Of a DNA stretch of 64,000 nt, positions 1-8,752 are shown piece by piece; positions within the stretch are counted from its first letter, which is position 1, and each line of letters opens with the position of its first letter. The position numbers and the translations under genes are program-made. The stretch spans positions 1,736,001-1,800,000 of the forward strand of contig OZ252216.1 in the NCBI GenBank assembly GCA_965248915.1, read 5' to 3'. Origin of the DNA: CBDFLA01 sp965248915. GTDB lineage: Bacteria; Pseudomonadota; Alphaproteobacteria; M2410. The notes beneath the pieces were generated by a model. It was not told the origin of the DNA. It ran no database searches and saw only the letters and a list, made by a program, of their open reading frames with translations.

Positions 1-251
1 GATTGCTGAGCCAATTCAGAAAGGGGTTTCAGGCCAACGCCTCGGGCCCCGCCCTTGATTGCATGTGAGGTTTCATACCAGACACGGTCGCAACTCGCTT
101 CTTCGAGGCGCTTCAAAAGTCCGTCAATTTCTCCGAAGAAAATCGACAAGACATCACGTTGGAGATCTTCATCCTGCATCGTATTGCTTTGCAAAAACGC
201 AAGGTCCAAAGACGCACCAATGGCATCTTCCTGACGCAATCCGACACCCAT
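1..251 (-). CDS. Hpt (histidine phosphotransfer) domain protein, 3' end cut by window edge
   Basis: The frame is open from an ATG at 251 to the window edge, giving 83 residues. Around residue 63 it reads TSHAIKGGARGVG, the signature of the phospho-accepting helix of Hpt domains, with His63 as the predicted phosphorylated residue. Hpt proteins relay phosphate between response-regulator receiver domains or from hybrid kinases. I chose the ATG at 251 rather than the in-frame ATG at 257 because AAAGAGG lies 7 nt before the former and only 1 nt before the latter. Partners are not visible, since the gene runs off the window. Class is clear, pathway unknown. Confidence 0.8.
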   Translation of the reverse strand, partial: MGVGLRQEDAIGASLDLAFLQSNTMQDEDLQRDVLSIFFGEIDGLLKRLEEASCDRVWYETSHAIKGGARGVGLKPLSELAQQ

Positions 252-389
252 GATCATACCTCTTTGTCGACGGCAAAATTGACATCGAAATCTAAGGCAG
301 CTTAGGCCGGGAGCTCATACTTCATCGTTAGGGAAAAAGCCCACAATTGATTCAATTTGGAAACAACACCCGAATATTTGTGAGCAAGT

Positions 390-647
390 TCATACGTTTT
401 CGCGTTGATCGCACCCAATACCGGCGGTCGCGACGGCCCGACCCACGTCCGTGAGTTTACACACCATCCAATAGGGCTTGATCGGATTTGAAAACCATGG
501 TTCCGCCCAGCCATGATCGACACAACTACGTATCGTTGACGAACAAAACTCACGTCCATATTCATCAAAAATAGGCAGCTTGCCGCCGGGCTGTTTGAGC
601 CCTCTGCGCAAGTAACACAATTGTTGGCTTGTAGGCTGATTTGCCAT
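390..647 (-). CDS. Conserved hypothetical small protein (85 aa)
   Basis: The 85-residue product begins MANQPTSQQL and carries a basic, aromatic-rich core (motifs CYLRRGL, HGWAEPWFSNPIKP, KLTDVGR). It reads like a small winged-helix-type protein I have seen annotated only as hypothetical in alphaproteobacteria; I cannot name a function. The start at 647 is preceded by GGGAAGG at good spacing; a longer upstream reading to 704 is possible but adds no family-like sequence. No signal peptide or membrane segment is visible. It sits 138 nt downstream of the Hpt gene start on the same strand and could be co-transcribed with it. Confidence 0.6.
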   Translation of the reverse strand: MANQPTSQQLCYLRRGLKQPGGKLPIFDEYGREFCSSTIRSCVDHGWAEPWFSNPIKPYWMVCKLTDVGRAVATAGIGCDQRENV

Positions 648-912
648 AAGCCTTCCCTTTACCACCGACGGGGTCGCATTTCCTGCGTTATCCCCGACAC
701 CCACACCTCCGGAACCTTATTGTGCAAGTTACGCGCACGTCCATTCCGAGGTAATCGACGCTCGATTTCTCGAGTTCGTCTGTATATTCTTGGCCAATTC
801 AGGCATAATGTAAATGTCGAAGAGGTTACGGGAAATATTGTTGCGCGGTAACGATTGATGTTCGGGGGGGCTCGGACGAAACCGCAACGCAGCGCTAAAT
901 GGTATCGCACGC

Positions 913-3240
913 ATGGAATCAAGTGAACTGCAGCCAAACGGCAGCACCAATGCCCCACAAGACATTGTGGTGACCGCTGCGTCTGCTGAAACTGCAGCGC
1001 GCGCGAAGCAATCGCAAAATTCACCGCGCAGTCACAACACCGTTTTCAAAACAATCATTATCGCATGCGCCATTTTCGTATCACTAGTTTGGCCGCTCTC
1101 CGTCCTCGCCTTCGTGCAAGGTCTTATGGGTTGGCAAGGTCTGACAGATGCCGGGCCGCACATCAAAGTGATCATCGCAGCCGCCGCCCTTTTCCCCCTC
1201 CCAGCGTTTTGGTTCGGCGCCCTAAACTGGATCCGTACCCGTGATCTCATCGATGAAACAAGAAGACTCACAGAGATCGCCAACAAGCTCATGTATCCAG
1301 AAGAAACAGCCGTCAATGAGATCGCAAGCGTTGGCCAGGCCATGCGCCGAGAAGTTGAGAGCCTCTCAAGTGGCGTCGAAGTCGCCCTAGACCGCGTTCG
1401 AGCTCTTGAAGGTGCGGTCGCGAAACAAGCACTCACTATCGAAGATGCAGCAGCAGAGGCCGAACTCAAAACATCTCAGATTCACAAACGTCTCGAAAAG
1501 GAACGCCATGTCTTTGCTGAAGTCGCTGACAATTTGGCGAAGGAAGTCAAGACCTACAGTCTGACCGTCACTTCCAAGGTTGATGAGATCACCACCGCCG
1601 CTGACGAATCCCAAAGCAAGATGACGGAAGTCACCGACAAACTTGCAGCTCATGGCAACGCGCTCTCCGAGACCGCAACGAGCGCCATCGAAAATAGCCA
1701 AGAAGCAAGTCGCGAACTAGAGCGCCAAACATCAAAATTGGAGTCCGTGTCGGATGCTGCCCTTGCCAGAGCCGACGTTATCGCAGGTCGGTACGATCGC
1801 CAACGCACTGCCATTGCAGAAGCAGCTGAAAAACTGGGCGATGAGAATACGCGCCTTGAAGTGGTCATGGAAAACCAACGGGAAGTTCTGGGGCAAATTT
1901 CAAATGTCATCGCCGATCAGTCCGGCTTGATTCAAACCTCCATCGCGGACTGCGCGACCAACCTTCAATCCGCGCTCGACGACGCAGTCGTCAGAGCCCG
2001 CAAAGCGGCCGGAGAGTTTCAAGATGACTTGGAAGCCGCTGCTGCGAACAGCGAAGACTCCGCCGCAAACATCTCCAAGGCAGCCGAAAAGGCCAGCATT
2101 GCCGCAGAACAAGCCCGCACCTTGCTTGATGCCGAAACCGACCGCGCCCGCAAAGCAATTCAGGAACAAGCCCTCTATTCCAAGGAAATGGTGAACGGAC
2201 TCTTCCATGCGTTCGAGGAAAACTACCGAGGCAAAGCCGAAGGCCTACGCGCAACATTTGAAGAAGAAACCCGCACTTTCCGGCACAAGATTGAAGAAGC
2301 CAATCGCATCGCACAGTCGACCCTTGATGAAAGGTCTCGTGCAGCGTCACACCTGATTGAGCAAACCACTGCGGAGGTGGGCAAGGCCAGCGAACGCCTC
2401 AATGGTGTTCTAACAAACCTGCAGAAAACAAGCGAAGATTCTGGCCGTCTCTTCGGCGCGACCACCGACGTTTTGGATCGTCACATGGCCACTCTGCCCG
2501 CGCGCGCGGAAGAAACCGCCTTGCGCATTCGTCAAATTCTCGACGAGGAATTGGAAGCCTTTTCAAGGTTGGCCGGAGATGCCGGACGAAAGATCCAAAC
2601 CTTGGTCGCCGCATACAATAGGCATCTACCCGCAGGCGTCGGCATGCGAACCGTGCCGCAATATGCAGAACCGCCAAGCTCTCCCTATCAAGCAGCCGGT
2701 ATCGGCCCGCGAGACTTCCAATCACCGACAACCCCGCCAACCACATCAGAACCCGACAAAGGGTCCTGGGCTTGGCGAGACGTTCTCGCCTCACTTGATA
2801 CACCCGACAAAGGGACAAGCGTCAAAGGCACCAAAACTGAGCGCACGCCCACGACCCCAGTAAGATCAAAAGCCGAGCTTGATCAGTCGTCATTGCGTGT
2901 TTTTGAAGCCTTGCAATCCATGGCCATTGATATCGACCGCGCCTTAGAGGCAGACCCGCCGGCCGATCTCCTGCGCCGTTATCTCAACGGTGAGAAAACG
3001 CTGTTCACGAAGCGCCTGCTCGAAATGACAAGCCAAGACCTGGTCGACCGCATTCGTGATCGATACTTGGAAGACGCCGCCTTCCGGGACCACGTCAATC
3101 ACTACATCGACCAATTTGAAGGCTTGCTTGGAGAGGCTGTTGCCCGCGACTCGGAAGACATCCTCATCGAAACGTTTATGAGCTCTCACACCGGCAAGGT
3201 CTATCTGTTGCTCGGTAGCGCCGTCGGGCATTTTGGGTAA
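913..3240 (+). CDS. Two-TM inner-membrane coiled-coil protein, TipN-like architecture
   Basis: 775 residues. Two hydrophobic segments (about 45-70 and 84-106) are followed by a very long Glu/Ala/Lys-rich coiled coil (about 110-555), a Pro/Thr/Ser-rich linker (about 575-655) and a compact C-terminal domain (about 660-775) that looks conserved and folded. This order resembles the Caulobacter polarity factor TipN (two N-terminal TMs plus cytoplasmic coiled coil), but I cannot show homology and coiled coils align promiscuously. A role in polar organisation or envelope scaffolding is an inference. No clear Shine-Dalgarno precedes the ATG. It converges on the lipoprotein gene with only 3 nt between the stops. 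Confidence 0.7.
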   Translation: MESSELQPNGSTNAPQDIVVTAASAETAARAKQSQNSPRSHNTVFKTIIIACAIFVSLVWPLSVLAFVQGLMGWQGLTDAGPHIKVIIAAAALFPLPAFWFGALNWIRTRDLIDETRRLTEIANKLMYPEETAVNEIASVGQAMRREVESLSSGVEVALDRVRALEGAVAKQALTIEDAAAEAELKTSQIHKRLEKERHVFAEVADNLAKEVKTYSLTVTSKVDEITTAADESQSKMTEVTDKLAAHGNALSETATSAIENSQEASRELERQTSKLESVSDAALARADVIAGRYDRQRTAIAEAAEKLGDENTRLEVVMENQREVLGQISNVIADQSGLIQTSIADCATNLQSALDDAVVRARKAAGEFQDDLEAAAANSEDSAANISKAAEKASIAAEQARTLLDAETDRARKAIQEQALYSKEMVNGLFHAFEENYRGKAEGLRATFEEETRTFRHKIEEANRIAQSTLDERSRAASHLIEQTTAEVGKASERLNGVLTNLQKTSEDSGRLFGATTDVLDRHMATLPARAEETALRIRQILDEELEAFSRLAGDAGRKIQTLVAAYNRHLPAGVGMRTVPQYAEPPSSPYQAAGIGPRDFQSPTTPPTTSEPDKGSWAWRDVLASLDTPDKGTSVKGTKTERTPTTPVRSKAELDQSSLRVFEALQSMAIDIDRALEADPPADLLRRYLNGEKTLFTKRLLEMTSQDLVDRIRDRYLEDAAFRDHVNHYIDQFEGLLGEAVARDSEDILIETFMSSHTGKVYLLLGSAVGHFG

Positions 3241-3243
3241 TTC

Positions 3244-3960
3244 TTATTCATTTTCAGAAATCAACGGGATCACCCTGTTCCGCGAGTTGTAGTCAGCTTC
3301 GGTTTCTTCAACGGACCAGGCTATCGCTTCATTGACGATCTGATCCACCGCCTGATCGAACCCGTCCACAATCTTGGTGATGCGTTTTGACACTATGGGC
3401 ACTTCGACACCAAAAACCTGCGTCGACACAATGCGCGACGACGGGTAGCGCACAACTTTGAAGCTTAGCTTGGCAACCACGCGCGGGCCGCCACCCCCGA
3501 ACGTCTCAACCTGGAAGTCCTGTAGCTCGCTTTTGAGTTCATAATTCGGCAGAAGGCCCGAATTCTCCCGTCCGATGTAGGCAAACTGGCCGCTCGTTTC
3601 AAAAGACTCGATCATGTGATCTTGGATCATACTCGGCGCCCGGTCGCTCCATCTGGCACCACCAATATATTGGATTTCCAGCTGGCTTGGCTTCAGCATA
3701 ATTCGGTCCGTATCAATGGCCCGCTCCGCCATTGGTTCTTCAACAATCATAAGCCACTCTTCCGGTGGCCCATCTTCGCTCGCCGCAAAGGCATCAGAAG
3801 ATGTCTCTGCTTCACTCGTGGCCTCTTTCGCAACCGGGGTCAGGTCATAAATATCTGCAGCTGGTGTTGGTTTAACAAGTGAAATCGACCCACAAGCGCT
3901 AAGACCCAGTCCGGCGCACATCGCGATCAAGATGCCAATATTGTTTCTAACAGCGATCAT
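3244..3960 (-). CDS. ABC-type transport auxiliary lipoprotein (PqiC-like), Mla locus
   Basis: 238 residues with a lipoprotein signal: a hydrophobic run and lipobox LSAC, Cys23 being the predicted lipidated residue. The rest matches the ABC_trans_aux (PqiC/YmbA-like) pattern: a mostly beta outer-membrane-anchored domain with SRIVSTQVFGVEVP near residue 175. PqiC-type lipoproteins are thought to dock MCE-protein tunnels at the outer membrane. It is the last gene of mlaE-mlaF-mlaD, overlapping mlaD by 4 nt (ATGA type), which supports a common job in lipid transport between membranes. Assignment is by architecture and context. Confidence 0.82.
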   Translation of the reverse strand: MIAVRNNIGILIAMCAGLGLSACGSISLVKPTPAADIYDLTPVAKEATSEAETSSDAFAASEDGPPEEWLMIVEEPMAERAIDTDRIMLKPSQLEIQYIGGARWSDRAPSMIQDHMIESFETSGQFAYIGRENSGLLPNYELKSELQDFQVETFGGGGPRVVAKLSFKVVRYPSSRIVSTQVFGVEVPIVSKRITKIVDGFDQAVDQIVNEAIAWSVEETEADYNSRNRVIPLISENE

Positions 3961-4925
3961 TTCTTCACCTCAACTTCTGGGTATTGCGATCCGCTGACCA
4001 ACATACTGGGATCAGATTCCAATCTCCGCGACAACCGTTCCAGCGTCGCCATGAGCTTTCGAAGGTCCACCACGAATTCATCAAACTCTGCCAACCCCTG
4101 GCTGGAAAACCGCGTCAACGCATCTTCATTTTCAAGGATGAACGTGTCCGCATCCGCCGCCAACTGCCCAATCGACTGAGCAGCGAGCGTTATCTCACCG
4201 ACCATCTCAGGCACTTCACCGGACATGATGCGTTCTGCGTTTGAAGTGATGCCATTAATGTCCTCGGTGATTTTGTTGACCCGTCTTGATGTTTCCGCAA
4301 GCTCCGAACTCACCGTTGCAACATTGGCAAGCAGCGCTTTGATTTCTTGGTCGGACTCTGCAAGAGCTCCTGTCACCTGTTTCACGTCACTGAACGCGCC
4401 AGAAACGGTCTGAATGTTTTCATCAGACATCAATTTGTGAAACTGGAGAACCAACAAGCGAACCTGACTGATCATATCAGGCGCTTCTTCGAAGAGTTCT
4501 TGTATTGCCGATAGTTTTGCTGTGATCACCGGATACTCTTCGCCGGGTTTTGCTAAGAGTGGCTCGGAGTCCCCTGAACCACCTGACAGTTCAACGATTG
4601 TCACTCCTGTAACCCCTTGAAAAACCATCTGTGCAATGGTGTCTTCCTTTACAGGTGTCGATTTCCAGACGCGAATGCGCACACGGATCTTGTTGGGGTC
4701 ATCTGGTTCCCAGGATATTTGCCGGACATTGCCAATCCTGATGCCGTTGTATTGAACGAAACTCGCTTCCGAGAGACCAGAAACCGACCCATTGAACACG
4801 ACATCGTACAACACGTAGTCCTGATCAAAGGCGCCTTTCGTTTTCCAGATGATGAAGAACGCAATGGTCGCAGACATGCCTAACGTCAAGAGTCCGATCA
4901 AGACATAATTGGCTTTGGTTTCCAT
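3957..4925 (-). CDS. mlaD: MCE-domain lipid transport protein MlaD
   Basis: 322 residues: one N-terminal TM helix (about 8-30), then an MCE/MlaD domain (about 40-118, with VFNGSVSGLSEASFVQYNGI and QGVTGVTIVEL), then a long helical region with Ser/Thr-rich heptads to the end. MCE proteins form hexameric rings that bind phospholipid and sit on the MlaFE transporter on the periplasmic side. The helical extension makes it longer than E. coli MlaD (about 180 aa) and more like alphaproteobacterial MCE proteins, where it may form a needle towards the outer membrane (inference). It lies between mlaF and the auxiliary lipoprotein gene. Confidence 0.92.
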   Translation of the reverse strand: METKANYVLIGLLTLGMSATIAFFIIWKTKGAFDQDYVLYDVVFNGSVSGLSEASFVQYNGIRIGNVRQISWEPDDPNKIRVRIRVWKSTPVKEDTIAQMVFQGVTGVTIVELSGGSGDSEPLLAKPGEEYPVITAKLSAIQELFEEAPDMISQVRLLVLQFHKLMSDENIQTVSGAFSDVKQVTGALAESDQEIKALLANVATVSSELAETSRRVNKITEDINGITSNAERIMSGEVPEMVGEITLAAQSIGQLAADADTFILENEDALTRFSSQGLAEFDEFVVDLRKLMATLERLSRRLESDPSMLVSGSQYPEVEVKK

Positions 4926-4959
4926 ATTCTCACCTTTGCTTTCTTCGTCGAACGATCAC

Positions 4960-5727
4960 TCAAACAATGCTGGCGCCCCGCGCCCGCGGTCCATGAAAAT
5001 ACTCGCGCACCCAAGGATGGTCGACTTCCAACATATCTTTCATTGTACCTGCCACCAAGACACGCTTTTCAGCAAGCACGGCGATACGGTCACACACCGA
5101 GACCAACGTGTCCAAATCGTGGGTGACCAAAAATACTGTTAGGCCCAGAGTTTGTTGAAGCTGCTTCACCAAATTGTCAAAAGCCGCCGCCCCTATCGGG
5201 TCGAGCCCCGCTGTGGGCTCGTCGAGAAACAGGATCTCTGGATCAAGCGCTAAGCAACGTGCAAGACCGGCTCGCTTACGCATACCCCCAGACAATTCCG
5301 ATGGGAGTTTTCCTGCCGCCTCTTCAGCCAATCCAACAAGGCGAATTTTGAGAGCGGCCAATTCATCCATAAGGATTTTGTCGATCCGAACGTTCTCTCG
5401 CAGCGGAACTTGGATGTTTTCTGCAACGGTCAATGAGGAGAACAAAGCGCCGTCTTGAAACAAAACGCCCCACCGCTTTGCGTACTGGCTACGTTCATCC
5501 AAAGACATCTTCCTGAGATCAGACCCGAAGACCCGCACTTCGCCTGCCTTTGCTTCGTTCAGCCCAATGATTGTGCGCAACAGGACGGACTTGCCCGTCC
5601 CGGAACCCCCAACAATGCCAATGATCTCACCGCGGTAGACGTCGAGGTCCAAGTTCTCATGCACCACATGACTGCCAAACCGGTTGTTCAAGCCTCTCAC
5701 TTCAATGACTGTTTCTCTGTCCGCCAT
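4960..5727 (-). CDS. mlaF: Phospholipid ABC transporter ATPase MlaF
   Basis: 255 residues, a complete ABC ATPase: Walker A GGSGTGKS (40-47), Q-loop region LFQDGALF (89-96), signature LSGGM (145-149), Walker B ILFLDEP (165-171), D-loop GLDP and H-loop His203. The LSGGMRKRAGLAR signature is typical of the MlaF/Ttg2A subfamily. It energises lipid transfer between MlaD and the inner membrane. It lies 6 nt after mlaE and 34 nt before mlaD, in a tight operon. Confidence 0.94.
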   Translation of the reverse strand: MADRETVIEVRGLNNRFGSHVVHENLDLDVYRGEIIGIVGGSGTGKSVLLRTIIGLNEAKAGEVRVFGSDLRKMSLDERSQYAKRWGVLFQDGALFSSLTVAENIQVPLRENVRIDKILMDELAALKIRLVGLAEEAAGKLPSELSGGMRKRAGLARCLALDPEILFLDEPTAGLDPIGAAAFDNLVKQLQQTLGLTVFLVTHDLDTLVSVCDRIAVLAEKRVLVAGTMKDMLEVDHPWVREYFHGPRARGASIV

Positions 5728-5733
5728 AGCCCT

Positions 5734-6861
5734 CTAAAACCCGATTTCCTGGAAGAACATGGCAAAAATTGCGTCTGCGACAATCACCGCAAAGATCGCT
5801 TGAACCACGGAGGTGGTCGTGTGGATCCCAATCGATTCTGCCGTGCCCGAAACACGCAATCCTTGGTAGCACCCAATGACAGCGATCAGCACCGCAAAGA
5901 CCGGTGCCTTTATCATGCCCGATAGAAAGTGGCGAAGCTCAATGTCGTCGCGCAATGTCTCCACAAACATGGTCGGACTGAGATCAAGCACAAAGAGCGA
6001 GATCATGGCACCGCCAAAAATACCTGACACATCCGCGATAAAGGTAAGAATGGGCATCGCGATTAGAAGCGCCAGAACTCGTGGCAGCACGAGCAACTCA
6101 ATCGGATCAAGGCCGAGTGTGCGCATTGCGTCGATTTCTTCATTGGCCTTCATCGAGCCAATTTGTGCCGTAAAGGCACTGCCGGACCGCCCGGCAATCA
6201 TGATAGCCGTCAACAAAACACCAAATTCTCGTAACACTGAGAAAGCAATGAGATCGATTGTCAGCGATTCCGCACCGAACTCACGCAATAGTTCGCCGCC
6301 CATATAGGCAACCACTGCACCCACCAGAAACGAAATCGTGAAGACGATTGTCACCGCGTCAAACCCGTCATGCTCAAGATGGTGAACAAATGACGTCAAC
6401 CGGAAGCGGCGGGGGCGCACGACGGTCCTGCGAAACACCGCAAGCACCATGCCAAAGAAACCGATACTGTTGATAAGGTCAAAGAAGTTGCGCTCAACGC
6501 CCATGCCCGTACGCTCCAACATTTCGCGCAAAGGAGGTTGTTGAGGCGGGAGCTTTTTAACGTGCTTTTCGTGTTCCGCAACGACATTAAGCAGCGTCTT
6601 TGTGTCATCGGTCATGCCGACAATCTCGGAAGGGTTTTGCCCCGACAATCGCCGATGCAGTCTGTAGATCACCCAAGCCCCGGCAGTATCGCAAATCTCA
6701 ATCTCAGAAAGATCCAAGGTAATTGCAGCCCCGCTCGGAGCGTTGTACGCCCGAACCTCCCGATCGACCGCTTGCAATGAGTCCACGCACCATTGTCCGT
6801 GCAAAAGAAGGCGTACACCCTCTTTCGTCTCCGAAACATCGAACTCAGCTACACTACCCAT
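5734..6861 (-). CDS. mlaE: MlaE permease with fused N-terminal STAS domain
   Basis: 375 residues. Residues 1 to about 115 form a STAS-like domain (ITLDLSEIEICDTAGAW); in E. coli this role is played by the separate protein MlaB. Residues from about 120 form the MlaE permease with about five TMs and the coupling-helix motif EEIDAMRTLGLDP. The fusion means no separate mlaB is expected. It is first in the mlaE-mlaF-mlaD-lipoprotein operon. The 5' leader holds a perfect inverted repeat at 6879-6900 that could act on this gene. No strong Shine-Dalgarno precedes the ATG. Confidence 0.93.
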   Translation of the reverse strand: MGSVAEFDVSETKEGVRLLLHGQWCVDSLQAVDREVRAYNAPSGAAITLDLSEIEICDTAGAWVIYRLHRRLSGQNPSEIVGMTDDTKTLLNVVAEHEKHVKKLPPQQPPLREMLERTGMGVERNFFDLINSIGFFGMVLAVFRRTVVRPRRFRLTSFVHHLEHDGFDAVTIVFTISFLVGAVVAYMGGELLREFGAESLTIDLIAFSVLREFGVLLTAIMIAGRSGSAFTAQIGSMKANEEIDAMRTLGLDPIELLVLPRVLALLIAMPILTFIADVSGIFGGAMISLFVLDLSPTMFVETLRDDIELRHFLSGMIKAPVFAVLIAVIGCYQGLRVSGTAESIGIHTTTSVVQAIFAVIVADAIFAMFFQEIGF

Positions 6862-7176
6862 TCAGGCAACCCCATAGTTTCGCCGTTTCGAATCGGCGAA
6901 TCGAACCCGGCAATGTTACTAACCCTTTCAGAGAATTGCGCCTTTTGCCGTCGAATCCTCTTGATCGGTCATTGTATCGAACAGAAACATCACCAGAAAT
7001 TGACCGTTTCTGCGGCGGAATTAGCGGTCGGCTATCGACAAGAAACGCGGCCAATTCCAATAAGTTGTCACAATTGTTTGGCAAATTAACAACTTGGCAG
7101 TGGATTTGCTGCCAAAGACAAGAGGTGGGATGGCGCACACGCTGTGCCAGATTGGTCAAGGCCCGCAAAATAGTTA
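6862..7176. other. Divergent intergenic region, mlaE / cyclase-like gene
   Basis: 315 nt between two divergently transcribed genes. Short open frames here show no family-like sequence and I read it as non-coding. It must hold promoters for both the mla operon and the plus-strand gene, but I could not assign a convincing -35/-10 pair. The only clear element is the inverted repeat at 6879-6900. Confidence 0.5.
6879..6900. promoter_or_regulatory. Perfect inverted repeat in the mlaE leader
   Basis: TTCGCCG (6879-6885) and CGGCGAA (6894-6900) form a perfect 7-bp inverted repeat around an 8-nt centre that is itself nearly palindromic (TTTCGAAT). It lies 18-39 nt upstream of the mlaE start. It could be a transcription-factor operator or a leader hairpin; the sequence alone does not decide. 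Confidence 0.4.
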
Positions 7177-8538
7177 ATGGAGTCAACGTTGGACGATCGG
7201 ACCAATTCACAGGAGAAGTGGTGGCACCGGGAGAGTTTTGCCGTCGCGGCCGCGGTGGCGCTACTCTACTTCATTGCCCTGGTAAACCTGTTTGGGATCT
7301 ATGCAGGCTTTCGCTCAGCTGGCCTTGAGATGGTCACTGGGATGTTTGGACCAGGTCCAAATGGCGACTTAGCGACACCTCTCTACCCGCATTTGGAATT
7401 CGTTCTTGTGACTGCCTTGTCACTGGGCACCTACACGCTCATCCGCAATCGTTCGTGGCCATGGCATCTGGGGGCAGCAGCTACCGCGCCTCTTCTAGGC
7501 GCCATTCTAGCCATGTCCCTTTACAGCATTTTGGGCGTTGCTGTTGATCCAATGACGATTGGAATTTCCGTCCTCTTGGTTCTCATTCCAATCACATTTA
7601 AACGATTGACCACCCGGTTGCTCTGGGCACGCAAGTTACGCCAGATACTGGGGACGTCCGTCACCTCTCAAACCATCTCTGGTCTCAGCAACAATACAAA
7701 CCTCATCGCATTAGATGGCGCGTCGACCAAAGTGTCGGTGCTATATTGTGAATTGCGTGGACTACAAGAGTTGATCGACACGTTAAGAGACGAACCGGAA
7801 GGCATCGTGACCATCATTCGCATGGTCGTTGAGCCCATGATGGAAGAGGTTCTTAAATCAAACGGGTCCGTGGAACGTCTGACCAACACAAAAATTCAAG
7901 GCGTTTGGAACGCACCGAGACCAGAAGAACATCATGAACAAGTCGCATGCGATTGCGCTATGGATATGGTTCGACGCCTCGACACCATAAATAATCAACT
8001 TGATGACCTCGCCAATCAAGTCGATCGGCCCATTCCACAACTCTCAATCAGCATCGGTATCAATACCGGCTATGCCACCGTTGGGAACTTTGGGACCGAA
8101 GAACGCCCCTACTACTCGGTTGTCGGAGAGTCGGCACTTCTGGCAGAGGGACTTCAAAAGGCATCTGAAGCGTATGGACCTGCGATCATTGTTGGTGAGC
8201 ACACCAAGAATGCCGTGCAAAACAACTTCGCCATGATCGAAGTTGACCGCATTGGGATTAACCCTCAAAACCCACCGATCCGGGCCTATGCCCTTGCTGG
8301 TAATCCAGTTACCAAAGCAAGCCCGGCCTTCCAGGCCATGCAAGATGGCCATATCCGCCTCTTTAAGGCATATCGGGCACAGAATTGGCAGCAATCCAGA
8401 GAAGAATTGGCCAAGTTTGCTGACCATCCTGGGATTCATCCGAAACTCTACGAACTTTATGCTCAACGCGTTGATTACTTTGAGAAAAACCCACCGGGAC
8501 CCAATTGGGATGGTGCTTTTCGGCCACAGGTTCTCTGA
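7177..8538 (+). CDS. Membrane protein with degenerate class III adenylate/guanylate cyclase domain
   Basis: 453 residues. About four hydrophobic segments lie in 22-142, followed by a class III cyclase fold (about 183-345) recognisable from VSVLYCELRGL, NAPRPEE, SIGINTGYATVGNFGTEER and YSVVGES. Catalytic residues are lost: the first metal Asp is Glu192, the second metal site (normally GD) reads NT at 237-238, and the transition-state Asn/Arg of the usual VNLAAR segment are absent in ALLAEG (320-325). I therefore expect a non-catalytic nucleotide-sensing or dimerisation module. It lies between mlaE (divergent) and mlaC (same strand). The start lacks a good Shine-Dalgarno, so the exact N-terminus is uncertain. 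Confidence 0.8.
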   Translation: MESTLDDRTNSQEKWWHRESFAVAAAVALLYFIALVNLFGIYAGFRSAGLEMVTGMFGPGPNGDLATPLYPHLEFVLVTALSLGTYTLIRNRSWPWHLGAAATAPLLGAILAMSLYSILGVAVDPMTIGISVLLVLIPITFKRLTTRLLWARKLRQILGTSVTSQTISGLSNNTNLIALDGASTKVSVLYCELRGLQELIDTLRDEPEGIVTIIRMVVEPMMEEVLKSNGSVERLTNTKIQGVWNAPRPEEHHEQVACDCAMDMVRRLDTINNQLDDLANQVDRPIPQLSISIGINTGYATVGNFGTEERPYYSVVGESALLAEGLQKASEAYGPAIIVGEHTKNAVQNNFAMIEVDRIGINPQNPPIRAYALAGNPVTKASPAFQAMQDGHIRLFKAYRAQNWQQSREELAKFADHPGIHPKLYELYAQRVDYFEKNPPGPNWDGAFRPQVL

Positions 8539-8752
8539 GGAAGCCAGATTTCGCCACGTTGAGTTGGCGTGAAGCCCCTGGATTATGCAAAAATCCAAAC
8601 GATTCTTCGAAACCAAAGAAATGACAATATTCGAAGATATAAAAGACAACACGCCGAACGTATTCTAGGCAATGCGCGCGGTCGTGGATTGGACTTTGTT
8701 TGTAGTCAAAGTACTTCCGCCACCAATTGACGAGTGAGTTGTTGGATAATTG

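Noticed and set aside
302..568. 88-codon minus-strand frame
   Set aside because: It overlaps the 85-aa gene at 390-647 in a different frame, and its sequence has no family-like features.
6723..7328. Overlapping plus-strand frames of 98 and 201 codons near mlaE
   Set aside because: They straddle the mlaE start and the cyclase-like gene, with Arg/Ser/Cys-rich, unstructured translations typical of shadows.
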